A stretch of DNA of 64,000 nucleotides from Microbacterium paraoxydans. GTDB taxonomy: Bacteria; Actinomycetota; Actinomycetes; Actinomycetales; Microbacteriaceae. Below the pieces are notes generated by a model that worked only from the letters and a program-made list of their open reading frames with translations, had not been told where the DNA came from and made no database searches. Below are positions 1 through 9,864 of this stretch, piece by piece. Position 1 is the stretch's first letter; each line of letters starts with the position of its first letter. The stretch lies in NCBI RefSeq assembly GCF_020524545.1, contig NZ_JAIVLG010000004.1, positions 1-64,000 of the forward strand. The letters are read 5' to 3'. The position numbers were made by a program, and so were the translations under genes.

Positions 1-29
1 ACTGGTACTAATAAGCCGATGACTTGATA
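1..29 (+). rRNA. 23S rRNA, 3' end only
   Basis: The first bases carry the conserved 3'-terminal signature of bacterial 23S rRNA (GGTACTAATAAGCC followed by a short closing segment). The rest of the gene lies outside the window. The exact 3' end is an estimate. Positions 30-137 are the 23S-5S spacer, in which I see no tRNA. Confidence 0.85.
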
Positions 30-137
30 ACACACCGTTTGTTGGTGCTACGCGTCCACTGAGTGGTTCTCGATGTACGGTCGAGAACCGCATGACAACA
101 TTGACTTTGTTATGTGTTTGATTGAAACATCAATAGT

Positions 138-256
138 GTTTCGGCGGCCATAGCGTGAGGGAAACGCCCGGTTACATTCCGAACCCGGAAGCTAAGCCTC
201 ACAGCGCCGATGGTACTGCAGGGGGGACCCTGTGGGAGAGTAGGACACCGCCGGAC
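138..256 (+). rRNA. rrf: 5S rRNA
   Basis: About 119 nt with the actinobacterial 5S layout. The 5' strand GTTTCGGCGG pairs with the 3' strand CCGCCGGAC, and the internal CCCGAACCCGGAAGCTAAG block typical of 5S loop B/C is present. It directly follows the 23S end and precedes a strong terminator, so this is the tail of an rrn operon. Confidence 0.93.
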
Positions 257-267
257 TCCTTTTAAAC

Positions 268-299
268 AAAATGGCCACCCAACGCTGGGTGGCCATTTT
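268..299 (+). terminator. rho-independent terminator of the rrn operon
   Basis: A 14-bp perfect stem (AAAATGGCCACCCA paired with TGGGTGGCCATTTT) encloses a 4-nt loop and ends in a T-rich strand. It lies 12 nt after the 5S gene and ends 29 nt before the next start codon, which separates rRNA transcription from the protein genes downstream. Confidence 0.92.
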
Positions 300-328
300 G
301 CGTTCACACGAAGAGAATAGGGATCATC

Positions 329-1909
329 ATGCCGGAAGAGGAAGAGCGCCGTCCGCGTCGCAACGACGACAAGGGACCGCGCGGTAGTCGTTCCTCCGGT
401 AGGCCTTCTGATCGTGGCCGTGATGGTGCCGCCCCGCGTCGTGAGGGTGGATACGGCCGTGATGGTGCTGCCCCGCGTCGTGAGGGCGGTTACAAGCGTG
501 ATGGTGCCGCGCCGCGGCGTGAGGGCGGTTACAAGCGTGATGGTGCCGCGTCGCGTCGTGAGGGTGGATACATGCGTGATGGTGCTGCCCCGCGTCGTGA
601 GGGTGGATACAAGCGCGACGGTGCCGCGCCGCGTCGTGAGGGTGGATACATGCGTGATGGTGCTGCCCCGCGTCGTGAGGGCGGTTACAAGCGTGATGGT
701 GCCGCGCCGCGGCGTGAAGGCGGATACGGCCGTGATGGTGCCGCGCCGCGGCGTGAAGGCGGATACGGCCGTGATGGTGCCGCGCCGCGTCGTGAGGGCG
801 GATACGGCCGTGACGGTGGTGCCCCGCGTCGTGAGGGCGGATACAGCCGTGACGGTGGTGCCCCGCGTCGTGAGGGTGGATACAAGCGTGAGGGTGGATA
901 CAAGCGTGATGGTGCCGCGCCGCGTCGTGAGGGCGGATACAAGCGTGGCGGTGGTGCCCCGCGTCGTGAGGGCGGTGATCGGGATCGTTCGCGGTCCTTC
1001 CCGCAACGTGGGGGAGCCGGCCGCGAGCGTCTCACGCAGGCCGCGAATGAGCGTCCGCGATTCGATGAGCCGCAGATCCCGGATGACGTGACCGCTCGCG
1101 ATCTCAATGGAGCGGCTCGCAATGAGTTGAAGACACTGAGCAAGGAGAATGCCGAGCACGTCGCTCGTCATCTCGCGATGGCGTCTCGACTCATCGATGA
1201 GGACCCTGCGCTCGCCCACCGGCACGCACTGGCTGCCTCGCGCCGTGCTGGTCGTATCGCGATCGTACGAGAGACTCTCGGCATCACCGCCTACGCCACC
1301 GAGGACTTCGCTCTCGCTCTGCGCGAGTTGCGGACGTACCGCCGTATCTCGGGTAAGGATGATCAGATCGCGCTGATGGTCGACAGCGAGCGCGGCATCG
1401 GGCGCTCCGATCGCGCACTCGAGACCGGTAGGGCCGTCGATCGTTCGACGCTGGCTACGCCCGTCCGCGTTGCGTTGGCAATTGCGATGTCTGGTGCTCG
1501 GCTCGATCAGGGTGACCTTGAACTCGCGCTCGGTGAGCTCGAGATCCCGGAGCTGGATCCCGACCGCGCCTTCGAGTGGAGCCCCGCGCTGTTCGCTGCA
1601 CGCGCTGCCGTACTTGAGGACCTCGGCCGCACGGAAGAGGCCGAGTTCTGGGCGCACCGGGCTGAGGTCGCCGCCGAGGCTCTGGGAGTCGATGAGGCCG
1701 GCGACGAGGAGATCTTCATCGAGGACAGCATGACCGAGGTCGATCTCGTCGAGGATGGCATCGACACGACCGCCGGGCCTGTTCCCGCCGAGCCTGTTCC
1801 CGCCGAGCCTGTTCCGGCCGAGTCGGAGGCCCTGGAGCCCACGGTCGAGGACGAAGTGCGCGAGCTCCTGGGCGAAGACGAGGCCGACGGCACGGACCCG
1901 GAGGCGTAG
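329..1909 (+). CDS. TPR-like protein with an N-terminal 13-residue RDGAAPRREGGY repeat array
   Basis: A 526-residue protein in three parts. Residues 1-29 are charged. Residues 30-217 hold 14 full copies and one short copy of a 13-residue unit (consensus x-R-D-G-A-A-P-R-R-E-G-G-Y), basic and disordered-looking, reminiscent of RG-rich RNA-binding tails. Residues about 250-455 are helical and TPR-like, with Ala/Leu-rich helices. The acidic C-terminus contains three PVPAE repeats. The ATG is preceded by AGGG. It opens a co-directional run, and its stop TAG shares one base with the GTG of the HAD gene. Function unknown; an RNA- or ribosome-associated role is only suggested by composition and by the rRNA operon upstream. 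Confidence 0.85.
   Translation: MPEEEERRPRRNDDKGPRGSRSSGRPSDRGRDGAAPRREGGYGRDGAAPRREGGYKRDGAAPRREGGYKRDGAASRREGGYMRDGAAPRREGGYKRDGAAPRREGGYMRDGAAPRREGGYKRDGAAPRREGGYGRDGAAPRREGGYGRDGAAPRREGGYGRDGGAPRREGGYSRDGGAPRREGGYKREGGYKRDGAAPRREGGYKRGGGAPRREGGDRDRSRSFPQRGGAGRERLTQAANERPRFDEPQIPDDVTARDLNGAARNELKTLSKENAEHVARHLAMASRLIDEDPALAHRHALAASRRAGRIAIVRETLGITAYATEDFALALRELRTYRRISGKDDQIALMVDSERGIGRSDRALETGRAVDRSTLATPVRVALAIAMSGARLDQGDLELALGELEIPELDPDRAFEWSPALFAARAAVLEDLGRTEEAEFWAHRAEVAAEALGVDEAGDEEIFIEDSMTEVDLVEDGIDTTAGPVPAEPVPAEPVPAESEALEPTVEDEVRELLGEDEADGTDPEA
416..979 (+). repeat. 39-bp in-frame tandem repeat array (about 14.5 units)
   Basis: Units of 39 bp (one unit of 18 bp) encode the 13-residue repeat of the overlapping gene. 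Copies are nearly identical at DNA level: most differences are in the codon before Arg (Gly, Lys, Met or Ser) and in third bases. This points to recent expansion by slippage or unequal exchange rather than long independent evolution. All units are in the same reading frame. Confidence 0.95.
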
Positions 1910-2946
1910 TGGCGCTCTTCTCCCGCAGGCGCTCGCTCCGCACACCCCTCGACGGCGTCGACACGGTCCTCGCAGATCTGGACGGCGTGGTCTACGCCGG
2001 ACCCGGTGCCCTGCCGTTCGCGGTGGACAGCCTCAATGAGGCAGCGAAGTCTGCACGACTCGGTTACATCACCAACAACGCGGCGCGCACCGATGCCTCT
2101 GTCGCGGAACATCTGAGCAGTCTCGGGCTCCGGGTCGAGGCGTCCGAGGTCGTGACGAGTCCCCAGGCTGCTATGCGCCTGATGTCCACGATCGTGCCGG
2201 CACCGGCGACCATCCTGGTCGTGGGTGGTGACGGTCTCGTCGATGAGGTGCAGAAGGCGGGCTATACGGTCACGCGCAGCGCGGAGGACGCGCCGAGTGC
2301 CGTGGTGCAGGGGTTCGCTCCGGAGGTCGCCTGGACCGATCTCGCCGAGGCGGCGTACGCGCTCAAGCTTCCGGAAGAAGAGGGCGGCATCCCCTGGATC
2401 GCGACGAACACGGACTGGACGATTCCTCGCGAGCGGGGGGTCGCCCCGGGGAACGGCACGCTGGTATCCGCCGTCCATACGGCCATCGGTCGGCTGGCGA
2501 CCGTGGCAGGCAAGCCTGAGGCCCCCATCTTCGAAGAGGCGCTCGCCCGTTTCGGGGCGCAGAAGGCCCTCTTCATCGGCGACCGCCTGGACACCGACAT
2601 CATGGGGGCGAGTCGTGTCGGCATCGATTCGGTGCTCGTGCTCACGGGAATCGATCGTCCCAAGCATGTCCTCGCGGCGCCCGAGGGCTCGCGTCCGACG
2701 TACATCCTCGGCGACCTCCGCGAATTGCACGAGCCTTATCCGGAGGTCATCGAGCGAGACGGTGCCTTCCACGTGAACGGTGCCGCCGTGCGCGTCTCCG
2801 GGGCCGACGTCGAGATCGTGTCGGAGTCAGACTCGCAGATCGACCTGCTGCGTGCCGGCGCTGCTGCCATCTGGGCGTCGGGCACACCGGTGTTCGTCTT
2901 GCGCGTTCCCGAGCGCCTCTACGACGATCCCTTCCATCGCCCCTGA
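1909..2946 (+). CDS. HAD-superfamily hydrolase, NagD / 4-nitrophenylphosphatase-like
   Basis: A 345-residue class IIA HAD phosphatase. Motif I is DLDGVVYAG (Asp23/Asp25 as nucleophile and acid/base), the ITNNAART segment fits motif II, and GDRLDTDIMGA fits the Mg2+-binding motif. This family removes phosphate from small phosphorylated metabolites; the substrate cannot be read from sequence. The GTG start overlaps the previous stop by one base, so the two are probably translationally coupled. Residues after about 265 form an extra C-terminal part that may not belong to the HAD fold. Confidence 0.88.
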   Translation: MALFSRRRSLRTPLDGVDTVLADLDGVVYAGPGALPFAVDSLNEAAKSARLGYITNNAARTDASVAEHLSSLGLRVEASEVVTSPQAAMRLMSTIVPAPATILVVGGDGLVDEVQKAGYTVTRSAEDAPSAVVQGFAPEVAWTDLAEAAYALKLPEEEGGIPWIATNTDWTIPRERGVAPGNGTLVSAVHTAIGRLATVAGKPEAPIFEEALARFGAQKALFIGDRLDTDIMGASRVGIDSVLVLTGIDRPKHVLAAPEGSRPTYILGDLRELHEPYPEVIERDGAFHVNGAAVRVSGADVEIVSESDSQIDLLRAGAAAIWASGTPVFVLRVPERLYDDPFHRP

Positions 2947-2999
2947 GCCATCTCGCGTGGCTCCTTCGCGCGTCTGCGGTGCCGCGTACAGTGGAACTC

Positions 3000-3176
3000 G
3001 TGAGTGATGAGAAGACGAGCGAGCCGACCGACGGCCTGTGGAGCCGTCTGCGCCTGATCGAGGGGCAGCCGCTTCCCGTGCGCGCCGCCGCTTACACGGC
3101 CGTGCACGACGAGCTCTCCCGCCGCCTCGAGAGCGGCGCGAAGCTCGATCATCGGGAGACGTCGGGATCCCGATGA
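3000..3176 (+). CDS. small conserved protein upstream of tlyA
   Basis: A 58-residue acidic protein starting at GTG (VSDEKTSEP...). The stop overlaps the tlyA start as ATGA, so it is part of the same operon. A farther upstream in-frame ATG at 2979 exists but would lie close to the previous stop with no better ribosome binding site. No domain recognised; the central part looks helical (LSRRLESGAK). Function unknown. Confidence 0.65.
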   Translation: MSDEKTSEPTDGLWSRLRLIEGQPLPVRAAAYTAVHDELSRRLESGAKLDHRETSGSR

Positions 3177-3970
3177 CGCGACTCGACGCTGCCCTCGCCG
3201 CCCGAGGACTCGCCCGATCGCGCAGCCATGCGGCGACACTCATCGCCGAGGGACTCGTGAGCGTCGCCGGCCGTCAGGTCGTGAAGGCATCCACCGCCGT
3301 GGACGATGAGATCGAGATCACCATCGCCGGCTCCGACCACTACGTCGGCCGCGCGGCCCACAAACTCATCGCCGGGCTCGACGGCTTCGAGATCCCGGTG
3401 GAGGGACGGCTCGCGCTCGACATGGGGGCGTCCACGGGAGGGTTCACCCAGGTGCTGCGCGAGCGCGGCGCTCGAACCGTGCTCGCTGTCGACGTCGGCC
3501 ACGGCCAGATGGCCCCTTCCATCGGCACCGACCCCGGGGTCATCACCGTCGAGGGCTTCAACGTCCGATACATGACGCGCGAGAACCTGGCAGAGGCGAC
3601 GGGCGTCGTGGGGGCGCCGGACCTCGTGGTCGGCGACCTCTCCTTCATCTCCCTGGAGCTCGTGCTGCCGGCCGTCGCAGCGGTCGCGACACCCGAGTCC
3701 GACATCCTGCTGCTCGTGAAACCGCAGTTCGAGGTCGGACGGACGGCGGTGCGCGGGGGACTGGTCACCGACCCCGCCACCCGTGCCGATGCCGTCGCGC
3801 GCACCGTGTGGAGCGCCTGGGACGTCGGCCTCGGGATGCTCGGCATCCTTCCCTCGCCGCTTCTGGGAACGCACGGCAACGCTGAATATCTCGTGCACCT
3901 CGCGCCGGGGCGTGGCAGCAATCCGACAGAATGGTTGGACACCATCAATCGACTGGCAGGAGGACGATGA
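3173..3970 (+). CDS. tlyA: TlyA family rRNA (cytidine-2'-O)-methyltransferase
   Basis: A 265-residue protein with an N-terminal S4 RNA-binding domain (residues about 1-60, TRLDAALAARGLARSRS) followed by an FtsJ/RrmJ-type SAM methyltransferase fold (LALDMGASTGGFTQVL as the SAM loop, LAVDVGHGQM next). TlyA enzymes methylate ribose in 16S and/or 23S rRNA and influence capreomycin susceptibility in mycobacteria. The start is the ATG overlapping the upstream stop (ATGA), and its own stop overlaps the NAD kinase start in the same way. The tlyA-nadK-recN order is a well-known actinobacterial cluster. Confidence 0.93.
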   Translation: MTRLDAALAARGLARSRSHAATLIAEGLVSVAGRQVVKASTAVDDEIEITIAGSDHYVGRAAHKLIAGLDGFEIPVEGRLALDMGASTGGFTQVLRERGARTVLAVDVGHGQMAPSIGTDPGVITVEGFNVRYMTRENLAEATGVVGAPDLVVGDLSFISLELVLPAVAAVATPESDILLLVKPQFEVGRTAVRGGLVTDPATRADAVARTVWSAWDVGLGMLGILPSPLLGTHGNAEYLVHLAPGRGSNPTEWLDTINRLAGGR

Positions 3971-4887
3971 ACGAGCGCAACATCCTGGTCGTCGCCCATG
4001 CCGGCCGGGTCGAGACGGTCGACGCGGCGCGACGCGTGATCGACGCCCTTCGGGAAGCAGGTGCACGGCCGGTCCTGGCCGCTGACGACCACGAGGCCCT
4101 TGCTGCGGTGGACGATTTCTTCGCAGGCACCGATGTTCTCGGACGCTCCGTCGATCCCGCGGATCTCGAGCTCGCGATCGTGCTGGGCGGGGACGGGACG
4201 ATCCTGCGCGCGGCCGAGTTGGTCCGCGACACGGGTGCGCCCGTGCTCGGCATCAACATGGGCCACGTCGGATTCCTCGCCGAGATCGATCGTGACGACA
4301 TGGACAAGGCCGTGCGCCGAGTCATCGACCGCGACTACGAGGTCGAGGAGCGGCTCGCGCTGTCCGTGCGTGTGAAGGACGCTGCCGGAGCCGTCGTGTA
4401 CGAGACCTGGGCGCTCAACGAGGCGACCGTGGAGAAGGCCAGCCGCGAGCGGATGATCGAGGTCGTGCTGGAGATCGACGGCAGGCCGTTGTCGAGCTTC
4501 GGCTGCGACGGCATGGTGATCTCCACTCCCACCGGATCGACCGCCTACAACTTCTCGGCCGGCGGGCCGGTCATCTGGCCCAGCGTCGAGGCGATCGCGG
4601 TGGTGCCGCTGTCGGCGCACGCGCTGTTCGCCAAGCCCCTCGTCGTCAGCCCCGGCGCCGCCGTCGCGATCGAGATGCTCGAGCGCACCGACGGTTCGGG
4701 GATCCTCTGGTGCGACGGTCGTCGCTCCCACGATCTGCCGCCCGGCGCGCGGGTCGTCGTCCGCCGATCGTCCCGTCCCGTGAGGCTCGCGCGTCTGCAC
4801 CCCACCGCTTTCACCGACCGGCTCGTGCGCAAGTTCCAGCTCCCCGTCGAAGGATGGCGCGGCCAAGCCCTGGGGGCGCCGTCATGA
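3967..4887 (+). CDS. nadK: NAD kinase
   Basis: A 306-residue ATP/polyphosphate-NAD kinase making NADP+ from NAD+. The hallmark GGDGT motif is at residues 74-78, with NMGHVGFLAEID after it and the conserved CDGMVISTPTGSTAY substrate loop. Length is normal for actinobacterial enzymes. Start and stop both sit in ATGA overlaps with tlyA and recN, indicating translational coupling. Confidence 0.95.
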   Translation: MNERNILVVAHAGRVETVDAARRVIDALREAGARPVLAADDHEALAAVDDFFAGTDVLGRSVDPADLELAIVLGGDGTILRAAELVRDTGAPVLGINMGHVGFLAEIDRDDMDKAVRRVIDRDYEVEERLALSVRVKDAAGAVVYETWALNEATVEKASRERMIEVVLEIDGRPLSSFGCDGMVISTPTGSTAYNFSAGGPVIWPSVEAIAVVPLSAHALFAKPLVVSPGAAVAIEMLERTDGSGILWCDGRRSHDLPPGARVVVRRSSRPVRLARLHPTAFTDRLVRKFQLPVEGWRGQALGAPS

Positions 4888-6575
4888 TCGAGGAGATGCG
4901 CATGCAGGGGCTCGGCGTCATCGCCGACGCGGTGCTGCCGCTGGGCCCTGGGTTCACGGCGATCACCGGCGAGACGGGTGCGGGCAAGACCATGGTCGTC
5001 ACCGGTCTGGGGCTGCTGCTGGGCCAGCGCGCCGACTCGGGTGCCGTCAGGGCCGGCGCTGCACAGGCATCGGTCGCGGGCGTCTGGATCGTCCCGGAAA
5101 GCGGCGACGTCGCCGAGATCGTCGAGGACGCGGGCGGTGAGCTGGAGCCCGCCGGAGCGGGCACGGCGGAGTTGTACGTCTCGCGCACGCTGAGTGCCGA
5201 AGGGCGCAGCAGAGCGAGCGTCGGCGGCCGGGCAGCGCCCGCAGGGGTGCTCTCGTCCCTGGCGGACTCGCTCGTCGTGGTGCACGGACAGTCCGAGCAG
5301 CTGCGTCTGCGCTCCGCCGCCGCGCAGCGCGACGCACTCGACCGCTTCGGTGGGACACCGATCGCGGACGCGCTCGCGAAGTACGCGGATTCCTTCACGC
5401 GCTGGCGGGCACTGGACGCCGAGATCACCGAGATCACCGAGAACCGCGACCGTCGCGCCGAGGAGGGGGCCCGTCTCCGAGAGGCGCTCGCGCTGATCGA
5501 GGCGACGGCACCCGAGCCGGGCGAGGACCAAGAGCTCGCCGATCGGGCCGAGCGCCTGGCGAATGCCGAAGAGCTGCGTCTCGCGGCGTCGCTCGCCCAC
5601 GGGGCGCTCTCGAACGAGGACGGTGAGCCCGACGCCTCTGCACTCGTCGCAGAGGCCCGTCGCGTGCTCGAGCGCGCGGCCGACGCCAAGCTCACCGAGA
5701 TCGGTGAGAGCCTCGCTGACATCGGCTACCGGATCACGGATGCTGCGGGACTCCTGTCGGCCTACCTCGCCGACCTCGACGAGTCCGGTCCTCATGAGCT
5801 CGCTGCCGTGGAAGAACGCCGAGCTGCGTTAGGTGTCCTCGTGCGCGCTCACGGGTCCCTCGATGAGGCTTTGTCTCTCTGGCAGACCGGATCCGCGCGG
5901 CTCGCCGAGCTCGACGACGACGGCGACCGCATCGAGCGACTCGTCGCCGAGCGCGATGCGGCACGCGCCGAACTGGACGCCGACGCGGCGAAGCTGACGG
6001 CGACACGTACCGATGCGGCCACCCGTCTCGGCGAGGCCGTGACCGCGGAGCTCCACGCCCTCGCGATGCCCGATGCGCGGCTCGAGGTCTCGGTCTCCGA
6101 GGGTGCGGAGAGCAGCCATGGTCGCGATGACGTCGCGATCCTCCTCGCGCCGCATCCCGGCGCCGAGCCCCGCTCGGTCTCGAAGGGCGCCTCGGGCGGA
6201 GAGCTGTCCCGCGTCATGCTGGCCATCGAGGTCGTCATCGCCGCGACCGACCCCGTCCCGACCTTCGTCTTCGACGAGGTCGATGCGGGTATCGGAGGCG
6301 CTGCCGCCATCGAAGTCGGGCGGCGACTCGCCCGACTCGCCGAGAAGTCACAGGTCATCGCCGTCACTCACCTCGCGCAGGTCGCAGCCTTCGCGAACAA
6401 CCACCTGTCCGTCGTCAAGGCCAATGACGGTGCGGTCACCGCCTCCAGCGTCCGGCGTCTGGAAGGCGATGAGCGGGAAGCAGAGATGGCACGACTGCTC
6501 TCGGGACTCGCCGATTCCGATGCTGCTCTCACCCACGCGCGCGAACTTCTCAGCCTCCGCGCCCCCGCCGCCTGA
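4884..6575 (+). CDS. recN: DNA repair protein RecN
   Basis: A 563-residue SMC-like ATPase acting in double-strand-break repair. Walker A GETGAGKT is at residues 29-36, then a long helical/coiled-coil centre. The C-terminal ABC signature ([15 protein letters not shown]) and Walker B ([12 protein letters not shown]) close the head domain, and [10 protein letters not shown] is the typical switch region. The ATG at 4884 overlaps the nadK stop and starts the conserved [12 protein letters not shown] strand, so upstream in-frame starts inside nadK are rejected. Confidence 0.95.
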   Translation: MIEEMRMQGLGVIADAVLPLGPGFTAITGETGAGKTMVVTGLGLLLGQRADSGAVRAGAAQASVAGVWIVPESGDVAEIVEDAGGELEPAGAGTAELYVSRTLSAEGRSRASVGGRAAPAGVLSSLADSLVVVHGQSEQLRLRSAAAQRDALDRFGGTPIADALAKYADSFTRWRALDAEITEITENRDRRAEEGARLREALALIEATAPEPGEDQELADRAERLANAEELRLAASLAHGALSNEDGEPDASALVAEARRVLERAADAKLTEIGESLADIGYRITDAAGLLSAYLADLDESGPHELAAVEERRAALGVLVRAHGSLDEALSLWQTGSARLAELDDDGDRIERLVAERDAARAELDADAAKLTATRTDAATRLGEAVTAELHALAMPDARLEVSVSEGAESSHGRDDVAILLAPHPGAEPRSVSKGASGGELSRVMLAIEVVIAATDPVPTFVFDEVDAGIGGAAAIEVGRRLARLAEKSQVIAVTHLAQVAAFANNHLSVVKANDGAVTASSVRRLEGDEREAEMARLLSGLADSDAALTHARELLSLRAPAA

Positions 6576-6589
6576 TAGGATCGAAGCCC

Positions 6590-8287
6590 GTGATGAACTC
6601 TTCTTCCGCGGCACCCAAGAACGACACGACCAAGCACATCTTCGTGACTGGTGGTGTCGTTTCGTCTTTGGGTAAGGGACTGACGGCAGCCAGTCTCGGC
6701 AACCTCCTCACCGCCCGCGGTCTGCGCGTCGTGATGCAGAAGCTCGACCCGTACCTGAACGTCGATCCCGGCACCATGAACCCGTTCCAGCACGGTGAGG
6801 TGTTCGTCACGGACGACGGCGCGGAGACCGACCTCGACATCGGTCACTACGAGCGCTTCCTCGACATCAACCTGTCCGAAGCCGCCAACGTGACGACGGG
6901 CCAGATCTACTCGCAGGTCATCGCGCGCGAGCGCCGCGGCGAGTACCTCGGCGACACGGTGCAGGTCATCCCGCACATCACCGACGAGATCAAGCGACGC
7001 ATGCGTCTGCAGGCGAGCGAAGACCCGCGCCCCGACGTGATCATCACCGAGGTCGGCGGCACGGTCGGCGACATCGAGTCGCAGCCGTTCCTCGAATCCG
7101 CCCGCCAGCTCCGTCACGAGCTCGGACGCGACAGCGTGTTCTTCGTCCACGTGTCGCTGGTGCCGTTCATGGGCGCTTCGGGTGAGCAGAAGACCAAGCC
7201 CACCCAGCACTCCGTCGCGGCTCTCCGCCAGGTCGGCATCCAGCCCGATGCGCTCGTGCTCCGCAGTGACCGTCCGGTCAGCGCGAGCAACCGGAACAAG
7301 ATCGCCCTCATGTGCGACGTCGACGTCGAAGGCGTCATCAACACGGTCGACCTGCCGAGCATCTACGACATCCCGTCGACGCTGAACGAGCAGGGCCTGG
7401 ATTCGTACATCGTGCGTCGGCTCGGCCTCGACCAGAAGGCGGCCGACGTCGACTGGACCCGCTGGAACAAGGTGCTCCACGCCGTGCATAACCCCAAGCA
7501 CGAGGTGACGATCGGCCTGGTCGGGAAGTACATCGACCTTCCCGACGCGTACCTCTCGGTGACCGAAGCGCTCAAGGCGGGCGGCTTCGCGCAGGAGACC
7601 AAGGTCAACATCCGTTGGATCCCCTCGGACCTGTGCGAGACGCCCGAGGGCGCGCAGGAGCAGCTGGCCGAGCTCGACGGCATCTGCGTGCCCGGCGGGT
7701 TCGGCATCCGCGGTATCGAGGGCAAGCTCGGCGCGCTCAAGTTCGCCCGAGAGCAGGGCATCCCCACTCTCGGACTGTGCCTGGGCCTGCAGTGCATGGT
7801 CATCGAATACGCGCGGGATGTCGCCGGCATCGCGGGCGCGTCTTCCAGCGAGTTCGACCCGGAGACCGCCGAGCCCGTGATCGCGACGATGGCGGAGCAG
7901 GTCGACATCCTCGACGGCGGCGACCTCGGCGGCACCATGCGTCTCGGTCTGTACCAGGCGGCACTCGCCGAGGGATCCCTCGCCCGCGAGCTGTACGGGA
8001 CTCCGGAGGCCGCCGAGCGACACCGTCACCGTTACGAAGTCAACAACGCCTACCGCGATCGCCTCACCGCTGCCGGTCTGATGTTCTCCGGACTCAACCC
8101 GGAACTCGACCTGGTCGAGTACGTCGAGCTGCCGCGCGACGTGCACCCGTACTACATCGCCACGCAGGCCCACCCGGAGCTGCGCTCGCGTCCGACCGAC
8201 CCGCACCCGCTGTTCCGCGGTCTCGTCGGCGCCGCGATCGAACGTCACCGCGCGAGCGAGCTGTTCGACGTCAGTGCCGATGACTGA
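6590..8287 (+). CDS. pyrG: CTP synthase
   Basis: A 565-residue CTP synthase (UTP + ATP + glutamine to CTP). The N-terminal synthetase domain starts with [21 protein letters not shown]. The C-terminal glutaminase domain has the nucleophile elbow GLCLGLQCM and a late His-Pro-Glu (AHPEL). Two starts are possible (GTG 6590, ATG 6593); a TAGGA Shine-Dalgarno at 6576-6580 fits either. It lies 14 nt after recN and overlaps the Nudix gene by 8 nt. Confidence 0.96.
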   Translation: MMNSSSAAPKNDTTKHIFVTGGVVSSLGKGLTAASLGNLLTARGLRVVMQKLDPYLNVDPGTMNPFQHGEVFVTDDGAETDLDIGHYERFLDINLSEAANVTTGQIYSQVIARERRGEYLGDTVQVIPHITDEIKRRMRLQASEDPRPDVIITEVGGTVGDIESQPFLESARQLRHELGRDSVFFVHVSLVPFMGASGEQKTKPTQHSVAALRQVGIQPDALVLRSDRPVSASNRNKIALMCDVDVEGVINTVDLPSIYDIPSTLNEQGLDSYIVRRLGLDQKAADVDWTRWNKVLHAVHNPKHEVTIGLVGKYIDLPDAYLSVTEALKAGGFAQETKVNIRWIPSDLCETPEGAQEQLAELDGICVPGGFGIRGIEGKLGALKFAREQGIPTLGLCLGLQCMVIEYARDVAGIAGASSSEFDPETAEPVIATMAEQVDILDGGDLGGTMRLGLYQAALAEGSLARELYGTPEAAERHRHRYEVNNAYRDRLTAAGLMFSGLNPELDLVEYVELPRDVHPYYIATQAHPELRSRPTDPHPLFRGLVGAAIERHRASELFDVSADD

Positions 8288-8861
8288 GTCGGCGGGGCAC
8301 CTTCGCGACGAGCCTTTCGAGCCCGAGGTCCTCCACAGCGACCTCGTCTACGAAGGCTGGGTCTGGGACGTGCGCTCCGACCGGGTGCGCTACGGCGACG
8401 GCGAGATCGTGCGCGAGTACGTCGCGCACACCGGCGCCGTGGCGATCCTCGCGCTCGACGACGAGGAGCGCGTGCTGCTGATCCAGCAGTACCGCCACCC
8501 GATTCGTCACCGCGACTGGGAGCTGCCCGCCGGTCTACTCGACGTGGACGGAGAGGCGCCGCTCGAAGCCGCTCGTCGCGAACTCGCCGAGGAGGCCGAC
8601 CTCGTCGCCGCGCACTGGGAGCCGCTGGTGTCCTCATGGACCACCCCGGGGGGAAACGACGAGATGATCCACATCTTCCTCGCCACCGGGATCACTGCTG
8701 CCGCCTCCGCGCACGAACGGGAGGACGAGGAGGCGGACATCCGCGTCGAATGGGTACCGCTGGCGGACGCCGTCGATGCCGTCCTCGCCGGGCGGATGCA
8801 CAACGGCATCCTCACGATCGGTGTGCTGGCTGCGGCGCAGAGGCTGCGCGATCGGGACTGA
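8280..8861 (+). CDS. Nudix hydrolase, ADP-ribose pyrophosphatase-like
   Basis: A 193-residue Nudix protein with a clear Nudix box ([13 protein letters not shown]) inside a fold typical of ADP-ribose or nucleoside-diphosphate sugar pyrophosphatases ([22 protein letters not shown] before the box). It probably cleaves ADP-ribose to AMP and ribose-5-phosphate; the exact substrate is inferred. The ATG at 8280 gives an ATGACTGA overlap with pyrG, favoured over GTG at 8274. xerD follows after 3 nt. Confidence 0.88.
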   Translation: MTESAGHLRDEPFEPEVLHSDLVYEGWVWDVRSDRVRYGDGEIVREYVAHTGAVAILALDDEERVLLIQQYRHPIRHRDWELPAGLLDVDGEAPLEAARRELAEEADLVAAHWEPLVSSWTTPGGNDEMIHIFLATGITAAASAHEREDEEADIRVEWVPLADAVDAVLAGRMHNGILTIGVLAAAQRLRDRD

Positions 8862-8864
8862 CCC

Positions 8865-9767
8865 ATGCTGTTGGAGCGCGCTCTCGATGCCTACCTGCGT
8901 CACGTCACGATCGAGCGCGGTCTGAGCGAGCACACGATCGCGGCCTACCGGCGTGACCTCGGTGGATACTGCGAGTGGCTGGCCGGGGAGGGGATCGCCG
9001 ACACGTCGGAGGTGACACCGACGGTTGTCGACCGCTTCATCTCGGAGCGTGCGTCGGCAGACCCCGCCCCTGCCTCCACCTCGCTCGCACGCCTGCAGTC
9101 CTCCGTGCGGGGCTGGCACCGGTTCCTGGCGCGTGAGGGGATCGAGGTCGACGACCCGAGCGGGAGACTGCGTCCGCCCAAGGCGCCGCGCCGGCTGCCC
9201 AAGGCGCTGACCATCGACCAGGTCGAGAGACTGCTCGCCGCACCGTCGCCCGAGGATCCGATCGGCGTGCGGGATCGCGCTCTCCTCGAGCTCCTCTATG
9301 CCACCGGCGCCCGCGTCTCGGAGGCGACCGGGCTCGACGTCGACGACCTGGCCCACGGCGATGTGCTGCGGCTGCGCGGAAAGGGCTCGAAGGAGCGCAT
9401 CGTGCCGATCGGATCGTATGCGCGCGAGGCCGTCGACGCCTATCTCACGAGGGTGCGCCCGGCGCTCGCGGCGAAGGGACGGGCGTCCGCGCGGTTGTTC
9501 CTCGGCGCCCGTGGAGCGCCCCTGTCACGTCAGAGCGCCTGGCTGGTGATCCGCGCCGCCGCGGAGAAGGCGCAGATCACGGCGGAGGTGTCGCCGCACA
9601 CGCTGCGCCATTCCTTCGCCACGCACCTGCTGCAGGGAGGAGCCGACGTCCGCGTCGTGCAGGAGCTGCTCGGGCACTCCTCGGTCGCGACGACCCAGAT
9701 CTACACCCACGTCTCGGTCGACACCCTGCGGGACATCTACGCGACCTCTCACCCGCGCGCTCGCTGA
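8865..9767 (+). CDS. xerD: site-specific tyrosine recombinase XerD
   Basis: A 300-residue tyrosine recombinase that resolves chromosome dimers at dif. The SAM-like core-binding domain is at residues 1-90. Catalytic residues are visible: Arg in [10 protein letters not shown], Lys in GKGSKER, His-x-x-Arg in [10 protein letters not shown], His in LGHSS and the nucleophile Tyr in QIYTHV. Size and its place between pyrG/Nudix and parA-scpAB match chromosomal XerD rather than a phage integrase. Confidence 0.93.
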   Translation: MLLERALDAYLRHVTIERGLSEHTIAAYRRDLGGYCEWLAGEGIADTSEVTPTVVDRFISERASADPAPASTSLARLQSSVRGWHRFLAREGIEVDDPSGRLRPPKAPRRLPKALTIDQVERLLAAPSPEDPIGVRDRALLELLYATGARVSEATGLDVDDLAHGDVLRLRGKGSKERIVPIGSYAREAVDAYLTRVRPALAAKGRASARLFLGARGAPLSRQSAWLVIRAAAEKAQITAEVSPHTLRHSFATHLLQGGADVRVVQELLGHSSVATTQIYTHVSVDTLRDIYATSHPRAR

Positions 9768-9864
9768 CGCCGCCGATCCGCGAGAGCCCGTGCCGCGTGC
9801 CGAGGCGGCTGCGGAACGGGGCGCCCGGTACAATCGACCAAGCACGAACGGAGCGGGAGAATCG

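Noticed and set aside
416-979. CRISPR-like regular repeats
   Set aside because: The repeats are contiguous, without spacers, and in frame with a protein; no cas genes are near.
110-1945. A 611-codon minus-strand open frame opposite the repeat gene
   Set aside because: It is the antisense reading of a GC-rich repeat array (Thr/Arg/Leu low complexity), runs through the 5S gene and rRNA terminator, and has no domain or ribosome binding site.
6368-8248. A 626-codon minus-strand frame opposite pyrG
   Set aside because: Shadow of a highly conserved plus-strand gene; sequence is His/Val/Arg/Asp-rich as expected from antisense of high-GC codons.
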